Source: Allochromatium palmeri (lineage in GTDB: Bacteria; Pseudomonadota; Gammaproteobacteria; Chromatiales; Chromatiaceae). From it: 64,000 bases of DNA. Below the pieces are notes generated by a model, which saw only the letters and a program-made list of their open reading frames with translations, ran no database searches and had not been told where the DNA came from. Made by a program: the position numbers and the translations under genes. Shown piece by piece: positions 35,740 through 45,546 of the stretch. How positions within the stretch are numbered: position 1 is the first letter of the stretch; the number at the start of each line of letters is the position of its first letter. The DNA lies in contig NZ_WNKT01000011.1 of NCBI RefSeq assembly GCF_009720725.1, positions 46,175 to 110,174 of the forward strand, written 5' to 3'.

Positions 35740-36960
35740 TCACATATTGAACATGGATTTCAAGGTATTGAGCATCCGCTCGCTACCAGCCAGCTCGGCG
35801 ATCGGCTCGCCGGGCGGCGGCGGCGCCAGTCCCAACACCTCGAACGCCGGTACCGTGCCGGCCTCCGGAACCTCGCGACCCTCGCTCTGCAGGGCCGCCC
35901 AACGCGCTACGGTGGCGATACTGGTATAGTCCGGTGCCGCCGCGCGATATCCCCAGTCGCCATAATGCTCGGCGACCTCAACGAGATCGTCGCCCAGCCC
36001 CCAGTAGTTGATCACCAACACGCCGGTGATGCTCGTGAGCTTGGCCACGAGCGACTGGACCATCGGCAGCGTCTTGCCCGGAGCGCGTGTCTCGATGAAC
36101 TGGATGATGGGTACGGCGCCGATTCCGGCCACGAGTCCGGCGAGCAGCGCGCGTTCGCGGTCGAGATGCTGAGTGACATCGGCGATGACACAGCCATACG
36201 CCGAGCAGAGTACGCTCTCGGTCCAGGATTCCTGCATCGCGATCCGGGTGACTTCGTGCTTGGCCAGAAACGCCTGGCGCAGGGCCAGATTCACCGCCAG
36301 CATCCGTGTGTTGCGAAATCCGAGACGCACCACCGCCTCGCGAATGGTCTTGATCTCCTTGGTGGCCCGGAACAGCGGACTGTTGGTGGTGTGCAACAGA
36401 GCGCCGGCGATGGTGCCGTCGCGCTGGATGATCTCGGTCAAGGCTTCGATGCCGGCTTCCGGATCATTGGTCATCTCCTGGATCTTGAGCGCCACCTCGG
36501 GTCGCGCCGGCAGCACGAGCTGGTTGTTGTTGATCAGGTGGTAGAGTTCGGCCAGGAACTCACCCTCGGCCGGGTCGAGTTCGATGTCACTGACTTCGAG
36601 ACCGGTCGAGTGCACCGATTCGAGTGCAGCGCCTGGAATCCTCAGAAACAGACAGGGTGTTTCGGTCACCAGACAGGCATCGGGCGCCAGGGTTTCACCG
36701 ATGAGATCAATCGGTTCGCTGAGGCCCTGAAAGGCCTGGAGTCGCTCGATGACGCCATTCTCGAGACGCGCGATATGGCCATCGATCAAAAAAAAGCGAT
36801 CCGGCTTCAGGGCCGTCAACTTGACGCGCTCCTTGATCGAATGCTCCTCGATGCGGCACTGCTCGGCGAGCGTCCGACGCGCTTCTTCGCTGAAATCGCA
36901 CGTGAGTTCGATCTCAGCGAGCATCGAAAAAACCTCCAGGCTTTCTGGTGTCTGCGGCAT
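35740..36960 (-). CDS. HDOD protein with N-terminal cNMP-binding-like domain
   Basis: The protein has 406 residues from the ATG at 36960, preceded by AAGGA; the TTG at 37002 would add 14 residues. The first 150 residues look like a degenerate cyclic-nucleotide-binding beta barrel (RFFLIDGHIARLENGVIERL). The HDOD domain covers about 160-370 (LPARPEVALKIQEMTNDPEA, then LLHTTNSPLFRATKEIKTIR, then VLVINYWGLGDDLVEVAEHY). The canonical catalytic residues are missing, as in the family. It probably integrates a nucleotide or redox-like signal with the neighbouring HDOD protein. Confidence 0.78.
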   Translation of the reverse strand: MPQTPESLEVFSMLAEIELTCDFSEEARRTLAEQCRIEEHSIKERVKLTALKPDRFFLIDGHIARLENGVIERLQAFQGLSEPIDLIGETLAPDACLVTETPCLFLRIPGAALESVHSTGLEVSDIELDPAEGEFLAELYHLINNNQLVLPARPEVALKIQEMTNDPEAGIEALTEIIQRDGTIAGALLHTTNSPLFRATKEIKTIREAVVRLGFRNTRMLAVNLALRQAFLAKHEVTRIAMQESWTESVLCSAYGCVIADVTQHLDRERALLAGLVAGIGAVPIIQFIETRAPGKTLPMVQSLVAKLTSITGVLVINYWGLGDDLVEVAEHYGDWGYRAAAPDYTSIATVARWAALQSEGREVPEAGTVPAFEVLGLAPPPPGEPIAELAGSERMLNTLKSMFNM

Positions 36961-37112
36961 AACGAATGGATTCCTTAAAGAAGGATCAGACAACACTGAC
37001 AACTAGTCTAGCAGGATCACGTCGCGTTCCGATATGTATCGGCGCGTCCGTTGATCGAATGGATGCTCCGACTGAAAACCCGCGTTCCCAGCCAGGCGTA
37101 ATCGAGGATGGG

Positions 37113-38087
37113 TCAGGCGAGATCGTGATAGCCAAGCAGTATATCTGCCGCCTCACCCTGTCGGCCATCAGCGCGGACGAAACGCCCGGTTTGGGCAACT
37201 TGATCGTAGGCATCGAGTGCCTGATGCGTGTTCTTATAGGCCAGCTCGATGGCCGCGACATCGGCCTGTTCGAGTGTTTGACTCGTCTGCGAACCGTCGG
37301 TCTCGAACTGCACCAGGCGCAGACGCGCAAAGACCGCATCCTGATCGTCGATGCGGCCATCGCTATTGTCATCATGACGCGCCAGCTCGGCGAATCCGTG
37401 CGCGGCTCCGTTCTGATCGCCAAAGAGTTCGCGCCCGTCGTCGATGCGCCCACTGTCGTTCCAGTCGAGCGCCAGGAACCAGGTATCCCCGGTCACCGTA
37501 CTCATGCGTTCAAGCCGACCGTCGCCATTCAGATCGAAGTCGACACCGGACTCGAGCCCCGTAGTCGTGATACCGCTTCCACCGAGATCGAGTACCAGCG
37601 GATCGGCGACCTGAACCGCATTGACGTTCAACTCGAACCGCTGAGCATTCGCCCCGGCCAACATGACAGCGGCATCGCCACCGCGCATCGACATTTCCAG
37701 ACGCTGAGTCGAGGCTTGAAGCTCGAACGACTGCGCTGAGAGTCCAGCGGGGATCGCTGGCGGATCGAACTGGTCGGCGCTCACGCCAGACAGGGTGTCG
37801 GGCTGGTCGGTGTGCGTCGATTCGGACGCGCGTCCCTGTGTCTCCACGCCATCATTATCGAGCGCGAAGGCACGGCGCAGAATCTGATAATCCAGATCCT
37901 GCTCCAGCTGCGCCTTGACCTGCTCGGACAGATTCAGTGTTTCGGAGCCGGCGGAACTCGATGGAATCGCACTCGGGGCGGCTGGTACGGGCGTGCGGAC
38001 GCGGGTGTCGCGAGCCGTGTCGGGCCGAGGCTGCTCTCTGGTCGCGGAGAGCATGAGTGTGGTACTGGAGGTGGCTGTCAGTAACAT
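37113..38087 (-). CDS. EF-hand-like calcium-binding protein, RTX-adhesin style
   Basis: This 324-residue protein has a low-complexity, Ser/Thr/Pro-rich N-terminus without a Sec signal. Its central and C-terminal parts contain three calcium loops: DLNGDG near residue 185, DWNDSGRIDDG near 210 and DDNSDGRIDDQD near 240. The surrounding LDLGGSGI and ELFGDQNG phrases are found at the ends of large RTX and VCBS-type secreted proteins. As a stand-alone short protein its role is unknown. Confidence 0.6.
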   Translation of the reverse strand: MLLTATSSTTLMLSATREQPRPDTARDTRVRTPVPAAPSAIPSSSAGSETLNLSEQVKAQLEQDLDYQILRRAFALDNDGVETQGRASESTHTDQPDTLSGVSADQFDPPAIPAGLSAQSFELQASTQRLEMSMRGGDAAVMLAGANAQRFELNVNAVQVADPLVLDLGGSGITTTGLESGVDFDLNGDGRLERMSTVTGDTWFLALDWNDSGRIDDGRELFGDQNGAAHGFAELARHDDNSDGRIDDQDAVFARLRLVQFETDGSQTSQTLEQADVAAIELAYKNTHQALDAYDQVAQTGRFVRADGRQGEAADILLGYHDLA

Positions 38088-38138
38088 CGCATCGACCTCA
38101 CTGAAGTTCGCGTCATCCTGACGATTGATCCGGCTCGT

Positions 38139-38432
38139 TCAGGCATGGGGCAGCTCGTCGAATTGAACCGCGACCCCGACGTCCGTATGGCGCACCACGG
38201 TCGCATGCACGAGGGGTGCTACCTCGTCTCCGCCCAGTGGACCCGAGACCCGTATCTGAACTTTGGTGCCGATCGGCGGCCAGTTGCTGTGACCATTCAT
38301 CATCAACAGCACCCCACCGTTGCTCAGATCCTCCGTCCACACCAGGCACATGGACTGTCCGGAGCGGTAGAGCTCAACCTCAACCTCGACGGGTAGGCGC
38401 AGATGCTCGCGTCTATCGTTGTCTGGATTCAT
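38139..38432 (-). CDS. PilZ-domain protein (c-di-GMP receptor)
   Basis: A 97-residue single PilZ domain. The c-di-GMP-binding signature is present as RREHLR at residues 7-12 and EDLSNGG (D-x-S-x-x-G), about 25 residues later. It is a likely c-di-GMP receiver that acts through a partner. Next upstream is an uncharacterised protein with no gap promoter that I can see, so the two may act together. Confidence 0.85.
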   Translation of the reverse strand: MNPDNDRREHLRLPVEVEVELYRSGQSMCLVWTEDLSNGGVLLMMNGHSNWPPIGTKVQIRVSGPLGGDEVAPLVHATVVRHTDVGVAVQFDELPHA

Positions 38433-38505
38433 CGTCGGTTAATCCTTACCGTTTCGTGCCCGCCAGAACACGGATGCATTGATCTGAGCAACCAGCCGTC
38501 TGGAA

Positions 38506-38832
38506 TCATCCATCGAGTGCGGGATGGGCCAGATTTTCCAGTGTCCAGAATTGAATACCGCGCAGAAAGCCTGGCTCGATGTCGCTGACCAGTGTCGCGG
38601 GCCGCCCGCTGGAATCGCGTTCCTGAATCCAATCGTCGGGCAGTGAATCAAGCAGATGGCGCACGGAGATACGACCATCGGCCAGTTGACAGAGCCGGAT
38701 CTCACCGGTGGCAAGATGGCGGAAAGCCGGCAGAAAACCACTCACCAATCCGCTGGAATCCAAACGGCGTGGCTCAGGCTGAAACCTGCTGGGCAGCGTT
38801 GATGCAAGGCGCGGTTCGAGTTCGAATGGCAT
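38506..38832 (-). CDS. Conserved hypothetical protein upstream of the PilZ gene
   Basis: A 108-residue protein with no signal peptide or membrane helix. I take the ATG at 38832: GGAGGAG lies 9 bases before it, while the alternative ATG at 38841 directly abuts that site. It contains FLPAFRHLATGEIRLCQLADG and ends in WTLENLAHPALDG. I do not recognise the family. Its place before a PilZ gene is the only clue. Confidence 0.6.
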   Translation of the reverse strand: MPFELEPRLASTLPSRFQPEPRRLDSSGLVSGFLPAFRHLATGEIRLCQLADGRISVRHLLDSLPDDWIQERDSSGRPATLVSDIEPGFLRGIQFWTLENLAHPALDG

Positions 38833-39121
38833 GGCAACCATCTCCTCCAGGATACACCCTCATTAACGGCATCCGGACGTACAACTTGAGCCGCGCCCGT
38901 GTCGGTACCCAAGGGAACCTTGCCCAGTACACGACCCTCAAATATTGAAAATGCGGCGCCTATCGCAACATGATTGAGCAGTCTGTCCTATCATGTGACT
39001 GAGTCGATGTTGCGAGAGGATTCGCAAATCCTCCGTCATCTCCCCGGATCCCACGTGGATCATCACCGGTCATCGAGGCATCGCGTCCTGGATTACCCAA
39101 GATAAAGCACGAGGTCAAGCG

Positions 39122-39334
39122 ATGGACGTTTCATCCACAACGGCCCTACCCAGCTACAGCAACACACTCGCCAGCACCAAGACTGACACCAGTGCCGGTA
39201 TCGCTATGCTGAACGAAGCCAACAAAATGCAAGCCGATGCGGCTGAGCAAATGATTCAGAGCGTCACCGAGGCGACTCCACCCGCGCCAGTGCCTCCCGA
39301 GGGCACCGGCCGCTATGTCAATGAGATGGCCTAG
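39122..39334 (+). CDS. YjfB-like putative motility protein
   Basis: A 70-residue protein with GAGG upstream of the ATG. MDVSSTTAL at the start and the central helix GIAMLNEANKMQADAAEQMI match the YjfB family (start MDVSS, then a helix of the same spacing). YjfB-type proteins occur beside flagellar and motility genes, but have no established function. It lies in a run of other small proteins without Sec signals. Confidence 0.6.
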   Translation: MDVSSTTALPSYSNTLASTKTDTSAGIAMLNEANKMQADAAEQMIQSVTEATPPAPVPPEGTGRYVNEMA

Positions 39335-39374
39335 CGCCTGCGGCTATCCGCTGTTCCTTGACATCGCACTTGGG

Positions 39375-40139
39375 TTAGGCCAGTTGGCTCAATCCTGCTC
39401 CGACCGAAGCGGCGAACACGCTGGAGTTCTGTCGCGCTAGCCGCGCTTGTCCGCCTGTCATTCCAGAACTCGGCCCCATCGCTGAATCCGTGACGCTGTT
39501 GCGTGAGGTTTCGGCCGCCGACGTCGAGTCGCGATCCCCAGCACTTGCTGACATCACCGCTTCGTATTCCTGGATTTGACGTTCCCGGATCTCCTGCTGC
39601 GCCCGCACCTCCATGGAACGGGCCGAGGCCGCGACACGTACGTCCTGGGACGAGGGTTCGGCGGGCGCCATGGCGGCCCGAATAATGGCACGGGCCTTTT
39701 CCAGATTACCCTCGGGATCGCCCGAACTCATCGAAGTATTGATTCCGACCTCGCCGCCAATGGCATAGCGCTTGCCATCAGGCCCGGTCTGATACGAATA
39801 GCTGGGGCCGCTGGTGACATTACCACCGCCGGCGGCGACATGCGCCTGTTCGTGGGCACGCACCTCGGTATCACGCTGCTTGAGTTGCTCGATCATACGC
39901 TGATCGTCGCTCGCGAGCGTCTCGCCATCCGGTCCCGTCTCGGCCGTCGGGTCTTGATCCTCGGTTGACCGCTCGGCCTCGGTCTCGGCCGTTTCCTCAA
40001 TGGCGCGGGGATCCTCGAGCGCGGGATCGCGCACTTGCGCCACTGGATTTTCCGGAGCGCCAAACGCCGCCGACGCTGGCGTGTCGGAACGGCGCGTCAG
40101 TGGCGATGCTGAAAAATAACCAACCGAATGGATCTCCAA
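39375..40139 (-). CDS. Putative metalloprotease-like protein (CJM1_0395/SprA-related)
   Basis: The protein has 254 residues, with a TTG as the apparent start at 40139. After a disordered acidic stretch, residues 88-140 read DTEVRAHEQAHVAAGGGNV. The HEQAH at 96-100 is a zinc-protease HExxH and is followed by SYSYQTGPDGKRYAIGGEV and a DPEGNLEKARAIIRAAMAP helix, a run I recognise from the SprA-related family. It lacks a Sec signal. Whether it is active is unknown. Confidence 0.7.
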   Translation of the reverse strand: MEIHSVGYFSASPLTRRSDTPASAAFGAPENPVAQVRDPALEDPRAIEETAETEAERSTEDQDPTAETGPDGETLASDDQRMIEQLKQRDTEVRAHEQAHVAAGGGNVTSGPSYSYQTGPDGKRYAIGGEVGINTSMSSGDPEGNLEKARAIIRAAMAPAEPSSQDVRVAASARSMEVRAQQEIRERQIQEYEAVMSASAGDRDSTSAAETSRNSVTDSAMGPSSGMTGGQARLARQNSSVFAASVGAGLSQLA

Positions 40140-40239
40140 GAGACTCGACCTCGATCCATGAACTTACCCTAGTAGTTTAGTCGATACCCTCGATCAGCGA
40201 GCGGGTGAAAGCCGATTTTGTGATCCACCCATCGATTCT

Positions 40240-41991
40240 TCAAGGCAAGCTCTCGCGAATTGAGCCAATGGTGCGAATCCAGGGGCCGTTGTCACGCACC
40301 GGACCCGGCAGACCGGGCAGCTCACGCGCGGCTTGAGTTCGACTCGGAAAGCTGCCGAGCACAGCGATTACATAGGAGCGTGTCTGAAGATAATGAAGAC
40401 CCTCCAGATCATGCGGATCGAGTACGCTGCGCGCTGTTTGCAAATCACGCGCGGCCACGAGCTGAATGGTGAACCGCTCCCGATCCTGACGCATCAGCCA
40501 CTCGTAATCCTCGCTCCACACATCCTTGGGCGCCTCAGCCTCAGCCTCAGCCTCTGGTTGCGGCACGGCATTGGCGGATGGCCGCTCTTCATCCGGTGTG
40601 TTCGGGGGCTCATCCACATCTGGTGATGGTGGAACCTCGGCCACCGCCACGGATTCAGAGGGCGTCGACGCTGGATCGACGTCTGGAGCCACAGGTGGCG
40701 ACTCAGATTCAGCCGTCCGCGATACGGGTGGCGATGTCGTGCGTTCGAGTGAGGCCGAAGGCTTGGCGTCGATCATGAGTTGCCAGACCACGGGCGCCGC
40801 GATGGCGAGCAGGACGACGACCAGAACGACCGGGATGAACCAGGGACGATTCCAGTAAGGCAGAGTGGGTTTGGGGGCTGTGGCCTTGATCTCCTCGCGC
40901 GAGGCGGCCTTGGGCTCGGGAGTGGTGGCCTCCCAGGGTTGATGCTGGCGCACACGCTGCAGGATTTGCTCGAACTCGCTCTGCGCCAGCGCCGTGGGCA
41001 CCTCCTCGCCGACCAGAAAGTCCGAGAGCTGCGGTTCCTTGGGCGGAAGCCCGGAGGGTTCATAGGTATCCGGTTCGAGATCCAGGAACTCCTCGGAGGG
41101 CGCAAAGGACTCCTCTTCAAGGTCGGGTAGGGATTCGACCTGAGACGCAGTGGCGTGCACCGGCTCGGGACTCACGACCGGCGGCAGGCTGGAGCCGGCC
41201 GCCCGCCCGCCCAGTGACGACTTGAGTCCCCCATCCAGACTTTTACAGCGGCGTGCCAGCCAGGCATTCGCCTGCGCATTGAGCGCCGTCGGCAGCCCCT
41301 TGGCGCTGCCCTGCAGCACGGCAATGTCGCCCCGGCTCAGCAGGCTATCGGGATCTTCCAGGCCCGCGACCCGCAGGCGATGCCGCAGATAGGCGCCCGC
41401 CTGTTCGAGATTGAAGGGCCGCAGATTCAGGCGCACGACCTGCGAATCGTCGAGCAGATCAGGCAATGGCAGTCGCCCGCGACTCAGGGATGGATCACCC
41501 ACCAGGATGAGCCGCAACCCCTGCCCGCCGGCTTCCAGGACGGTCGCGCGCAATCGCACCAGCTTGACCAGCCCCTCGCCGCCGAGCAGATGCGCATCAT
41601 CGATCGCCAGTATGAGCTGCGCGCGTGAGCGCGTGCGCTCGGCCAGCAAATCGGCTACAGAGCGGTTAGGATTGTCGAAGCCGCCGGCACGCAGGTGAGC
41701 GCGAATGGTGACATCGACCGCATCGAAGGGGATGTTCGGCCGACCGCGAAAGGCAATCAGCTCATACTGTCCATCGAGCGCGCCGAGCAGGCGCATCAGC
41801 TGGATACTGCGCCCGGAGCCATCGGGACCGGCCAGGACGACCACAGCGCCCGGCGCCGCGAGCGCACGCGCCGCCGTCTCGCTCAGGCTTTCCAACAGCG
41901 GATCGCTGTAGAGAAAGTCCTCGCTGGTGGCGGTATCAAAGGGTGCCTGCCGCAGTTTGAGCCGGGCAAGGCAATCAGGATCCAGTGACAT
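40240..41991 (-). CDS. ExeA/DamX-like ATPase with C-terminal SPOR-like domain
   Basis: The protein has 583 residues from the ATG at 41991. Residues 5-270 form an ExeA/DamX-like P-loop ATPase: VVVLAGPDGSGRSIQLMRLL is Walker A-like with the final Lys replaced by Arg, LILAIDDAHLL is Walker B. A linker of about 150 residues follows with one membrane helix (FIPVVLVVVLLAIAAPVVW). After a proline-rich periplasmic linker, the last 80 residues (ERFTIQLVAARDLQTARSVL to VLGSFPSRTQAARELPGLPG) look like a SPOR peptidoglycan-binding domain. DamX has the same order and acts in cell division; ExeA acts in secretion. Confidence 0.78.
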   Translation of the reverse strand: MSLDPDCLARLKLRQAPFDTATSEDFLYSDPLLESLSETAARALAAPGAVVVLAGPDGSGRSIQLMRLLGALDGQYELIAFRGRPNIPFDAVDVTIRAHLRAGGFDNPNRSVADLLAERTRSRAQLILAIDDAHLLGGEGLVKLVRLRATVLEAGGQGLRLILVGDPSLSRGRLPLPDLLDDSQVVRLNLRPFNLEQAGAYLRHRLRVAGLEDPDSLLSRGDIAVLQGSAKGLPTALNAQANAWLARRCKSLDGGLKSSLGGRAAGSSLPPVVSPEPVHATASQVESLPDLEEESFAPSEEFLDLEPDTYEPSGLPPKEPQLSDFLVGEEVPTALAQSEFEQILQRVRQHQPWEATTPEPKAASREEIKATAPKPTLPYWNRPWFIPVVLVVVLLAIAAPVVWQLMIDAKPSASLERTTSPPVSRTAESESPPVAPDVDPASTPSESVAVAEVPPSPDVDEPPNTPDEERPSANAVPQPEAEAEAEAPKDVWSEDYEWLMRQDRERFTIQLVAARDLQTARSVLDPHDLEGLHYLQTRSYVIAVLGSFPSRTQAARELPGLPGPVRDNGPWIRTIGSIRESLP

Positions 41992-42072
41992 GAGGCTGAT
42001 CGTCGATAGGGTCGCTTGGCTTCTGAGTTGTTTGCGTGGATGCTTATACCAGGACAACGGAATATTTTCAGT

Positions 42073-42687
42073 ATGCGCCATCTCAGACTCAACATGCAGG
42101 ACATCGCCCGCTCGGGGCATGTCACCCGCTGGCATTCAGTGCGCTGTGCGCGCAATCAGACGCTGGCTGAGCATCATTATCTGGTGACCATGATCGCGCG
42201 CGAGCTGATGCAACGTCTGCTTGGCGACGACATTGCCGCCGAAACACGGCTGTTGGTGCTCGAATACGCCTTGACGCATGACACGCCGGAACTGCTGACC
42301 GGCGATCTGCCCTCGCCACTCAAGCGTCGCATCGCCGAGATTGCGGGCGATCAGAATCCGCTCTCCCGCATCGAGCACGAGATCGCTCCCGAGATCGTCG
42401 AGCGCCAGCGTGCACTTGCCGGTTCGGCGCTGGCCTATGTCGTCAAGTTGGCCGATCTCATCGACGGCTGCCTCTTCATCCGTGAGGAAGGCATCGGCCG
42501 ACATGCCGCGCTCGTCGCTGAGAAATCCGAGATCCTGCTACACGAGAAGATCGCGGAAGCACGCGAACACTTTCCTGAATTAGACTGGAGCCAGGTTCAG
42601 GCGCTCTACACGCACATGCGTGGCGAGGCAGGCACGGATAATCGTGTCTTGTTCGAGCAGGCACGGCGTCCAGCGTCCAACCCCTGA
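42073..42687 (+). CDS. HD-domain 5-prime-nucleotidase, YfbR-like
   Basis: The protein has about 204 residues. The HD metal site is complete: His in LAEHHYLV, His-Asp in ALTHDTPELLTGDLPSP, and Asp in VVKLADLIDGC. Layout and the VSRWHSV-like start resemble YfbR, which removes phosphate from deoxynucleoside monophosphates. I take the ATG at 42073; 42094 is possible. It lies ahead of the haem-type receptor on the same strand, with a 29-base gap. Confidence 0.82.
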   Translation: MRHLRLNMQDIARSGHVTRWHSVRCARNQTLAEHHYLVTMIARELMQRLLGDDIAAETRLLVLEYALTHDTPELLTGDLPSPLKRRIAEIAGDQNPLSRIEHEIAPEIVERQRALAGSALAYVVKLADLIDGCLFIREEGIGRHAALVAEKSEILLHEKIAEAREHFPELDWSQVQALYTHMRGEAGTDNRVLFEQARRPASNP

Positions 42688-42716
42688 TTTAAGAACAACG
42701 ATAAGCGAGAACGGTG

Positions 42717-44333
42717 ATGCGACGAATCAATGATCTACCGATCTGGGTACGCCTCGTGGGCGCGATGTGGCTCATTCTGCTGCCGGCCTGGAGCGGACTG
42801 ATTCTCTGGACCGCGAACGAGCAGCGCCAGACGGCCATTGATCAGGCGGCCGCCTTCACCAGCACCCTGCACGAGATGACCCTGGCCGGCCTCACGACCC
42901 TGATGATCACCGGCACCATCAATCAGCGTGCCGCCTTCCTGGATCAGATCATCGAGCTGAAAAATGTCGAGGATCTGCGTGTACTGCGTGGCGAGAATGT
43001 CTCCAAGCAGTACGGGCCTGGCACCGAGCATGAACAGCCGCGCGACGACATCGAGCGCCGTGTTCTGGAAACAGGCGAATCCTATCTCGAACTCGCCGAG
43101 GATGGCCGGACCCTACGCGCGGTTACCGCAGCCTTCGCCCGCGAGGACTATCTCGGCAAGAACTGCACGACCTGCCACGCACTCGCGCCACGCGACTCGG
43201 TGCTCGGCGCTGTCAGCATGCGGATCGATCTCGAGGATGTGAATCACGCGGTCGATGTGTTCGCCATCAAGATCTTCGTGATTGCGGCCATGCTGAGCCT
43301 GCCCGTCCTGCTCTTCCTCTATGTCTTCACCAAACGCTTCGTCACGCGCCCACTCAAGCAGATGACCCAGGGGCTCGACGGCATCGCCAAGGGCGATGGC
43401 GACCTCAGTCGACGTCTTCCCATCCAGGGCCGCGACGAGATCGGCCAGGCCAGCCTGGCGTTCAACGCCATGATGGACAATTTCCGCGACCTCATCGGGC
43501 GCATCCTCGATTCCACCGGACAGCTTGCGCAGGCGGCGCAGAGCCTGGCCGGAGCCACCGAGCAGACCAATGCTGGCATCAGCCAGCAGCGCCACGAGGT
43601 CGATCAACTGGCCTCGGCCATGAACGAGATGAGCGCCACAGCCCAGGAGGTTGCACGCAGTGCCCAGCATGGTGCCGACACCACGCATGTCGCTCAGGAT
43701 GCTGCTACCTCCGGGAAGGACGTGGTCTATGGCACCATGTCGCACATTGAGCAATTGGCCCAAGAGATCCAGAAGGCCTCGGAGGTCATTCGCGCGCTGG
43801 GTCAGGACAGTCAGGAGATCGGCAAGATCCTGGACGTGATCCGGGGCGTGGCCGAGCAGACCAATCTGCTGGCGCTCAATGCCGCCATCGAGGCCGCGCG
43901 CGCCGGCGAGGCCGGACGCGGTTTTGCGGTGGTCGCCGACGAGGTGCGCTCACTGGCCAATCGGACCCAGACCTCGACCCAGGAAATCCAGGCCATGATC
44001 GAGCGTCTCCAGCAGGCCAGCCGCCGTGCCGTGTCGGTCATGGACGACAGCCGTAAGCATGCCGAGGACAGCCGTAGCCGTGCCCTGGAGGCCGAGCAGT
44101 CTCTCGACGCCATTACCACTGCCGTTGCCACGCTCAACGACGTCAATACCCAGGTCGCCAGCTCAGCCGAGGAACAGAGTGCCGTGGCCGAGGAGATGAA
44201 CCGTAACGTTACCAGTATTTCGGATGCCGCCGAGAGCAATGCACAGGTCGCACTCCAGACCACAGAAGCGTCTGAACAGCTCGCGCGGCTGGCTGCTGAG
44301 TTGCAGGAGCTGGTGGGTCACTTCAGGGTTTGA
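42717..44333 (+). CDS. Methyl-accepting chemotaxis protein with a c-type haem site
   Basis: A 538-residue receptor. TM1 spans about residues 12-32 and TM2 about 178-202, with about 145 periplasmic residues between. The periplasmic part contains CTTCH (bases 43164-43178, near residue 150), a c-type haem-attachment motif, after GKN. HAMP (about 204-255) and the signalling helices follow with the hairpin tip region [22 protein letters not shown]. It should sense redox, oxygen or nitric oxide through the haem and signal to the che genes that follow. Haem-c receptors are known in Desulfovibrio (DcrA) and Geobacter. Confidence 0.88.
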   Translation: MRRINDLPIWVRLVGAMWLILLPAWSGLILWTANEQRQTAIDQAAAFTSTLHEMTLAGLTTLMITGTINQRAAFLDQIIELKNVEDLRVLRGENVSKQYGPGTEHEQPRDDIERRVLETGESYLELAEDGRTLRAVTAAFAREDYLGKNCTTCHALAPRDSVLGAVSMRIDLEDVNHAVDVFAIKIFVIAAMLSLPVLLFLYVFTKRFVTRPLKQMTQGLDGIAKGDGDLSRRLPIQGRDEIGQASLAFNAMMDNFRDLIGRILDSTGQLAQAAQSLAGATEQTNAGISQQRHEVDQLASAMNEMSATAQEVARSAQHGADTTHVAQDAATSGKDVVYGTMSHIEQLAQEIQKASEVIRALGQDSQEIGKILDVIRGVAEQTNLLALNAAIEAARAGEAGRGFAVVADEVRSLANRTQTSTQEIQAMIERLQQASRRAVSVMDDSRKHAEDSRSRALEAEQSLDAITTAVATLNDVNTQVASSAEEQSAVAEEMNRNVTSISDAAESNAQVALQTTEASEQLARLAAELQELVGHFRV

Positions 44334-44358
44334 GCGAAACCGACGGGATTCAGCCGGA

Positions 44359-45477
44359 TCACCCAGACGCCGGCAAACCATGCAGGTGCCGATAGGCTAG
44401 GCGCGTCGGCGCCTGGGTGACGAGGCCCGGGATGCTGGGTAGCCCGACCACGGCATCCACGCCGCCGAGTTTGACTGCTTCCTTGGGCATGCCATAGACG
44501 ACACAGGTCTGCTCGTCCTGGGCGATGGTCAGGGCGCCGGCCTGGTGCATCTCCAGCAGACCGCGCGCGCCGTCGTCGCCCATGCCGGTCATGATGATGC
44601 CGACGGCATTGGGTCCGGCGGCCTGAGCCGTGGAACGAAAGAGCACATCCACCGAGGGACGATGGCGGCTGACCAGCGGCCCGCCCTTGACCTCGACCCG
44701 GTACTGCGCGCCGCTGCGACGTAGCAACAGATGATCGGTACCAGGGGCGATCAGGGCCAGTCCGGGGATCACGCGGTCGCCGTTGCGCGCCTCGCGCACC
44801 TCGATCTGGCAGAGCTGATCGAGACGCGCGGCGAAGGCCGCCGTGAACTGCCCAGGCATGTGCTGAACGATGACGAGGCCGGGCGCGGTGCGCGGCAGGC
44901 GGGTGAGCACATATTCGAGCGCCTGGGTGCCGCCGGTCGAGGTGCCGATGGCCACCACGCGCTCGGTCGTGCCGGCGATGGGCAAGGACGCGCGCTCGGC
45001 GAGTACCGCATCAGCCGGGAGCTTCTGGGTGGGTGTCATGGCCGTTTTAGCGCGCGAGCCGGACGAGACGCGCTCCATGCGCGCATGCCCGGCGGCCTTG
45101 ATGGCATCGCCGAGCAGGGTCTTGGACTCTTCCAGGAACTGGCGCAGACCGACTTTGGGCTTGGCGATGATGTCGACCGCGCCGGCGCTCATCGCCTGCA
45201 TGGTGATCTCAGCGCCCTTCTCAGTCAGGGTCGAGCAGATGATGACCGGCGTCGGACGCTCGCCCATGAGCTGGCGCAGGAAGGTCAGGCCATCCATGCG
45301 CGGCATCTCGATGTCGAGCACGATGACATCCGGCCACTGTTTTTCCATCAGTTTGCGCGCAAACAGCGGATCACGTGCCGCGCCCAGGATCTCGATGCCC
45401 GCGATGCCCGAAAGCTGCTCGGTGAGCACCTGTCGGACGACGGCTGAGTCGTCCACGATCAATACCTTCACAGTCAT
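44359..45477 (-). CDS. cheB: Chemotaxis response regulator methylesterase CheB
   Basis: The protein has 372 residues from the ATG at 45477. The receiver domain has Asp in [14 protein letters not shown]. The methylesterase has Ser in [10 protein letters not shown], His in [11 protein letters not shown] and Asp in [10 protein letters not shown]. It removes methyl groups from receptors when phosphorylated by CheA. It is the last gene of the minus-strand che row and converges with the haem receptor gene. Confidence 0.95.
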   Translation of the reverse strand: MTVKVLIVDDSAVVRQVLTEQLSGIAGIEILGAARDPLFARKLMEKQWPDVIVLDIEMPRMDGLTFLRQLMGERPTPVIICSTLTEKGAEITMQAMSAGAVDIIAKPKVGLRQFLEESKTLLGDAIKAAGHARMERVSSGSRAKTAMTPTQKLPADAVLAERASLPIAGTTERVVAIGTSTGGTQALEYVLTRLPRTAPGLVIVQHMPGQFTAAFAARLDQLCQIEVREARNGDRVIPGLALIAPGTDHLLLRRSGAQYRVEVKGGPLVSRHRPSVDVLFRSTAQAAGPNAVGIIMTGMGDDGARGLLEMHQAGALTIAQDEQTCVVYGMPKEAVKLGGVDAVVGLPSIPGLVTQAPTRLAYRHLHGLPASG

Positions 45478-45546
45478 TGAAAAACCGTCCATTCAAGCGC
45501 GCCCCAGCCGGGGATGTGGCCCACCGATCCGTCTGCCGGGATGTTT

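Noticed and set aside
38833..39121. Flagellar sigma-28 promoter before the YjfB-like gene
   Set aside because: No TAAA-N15-GCCGATAA-like pair is present; a TAAAGTTT at 24013 upstream of the channel gene also lacks the second half.
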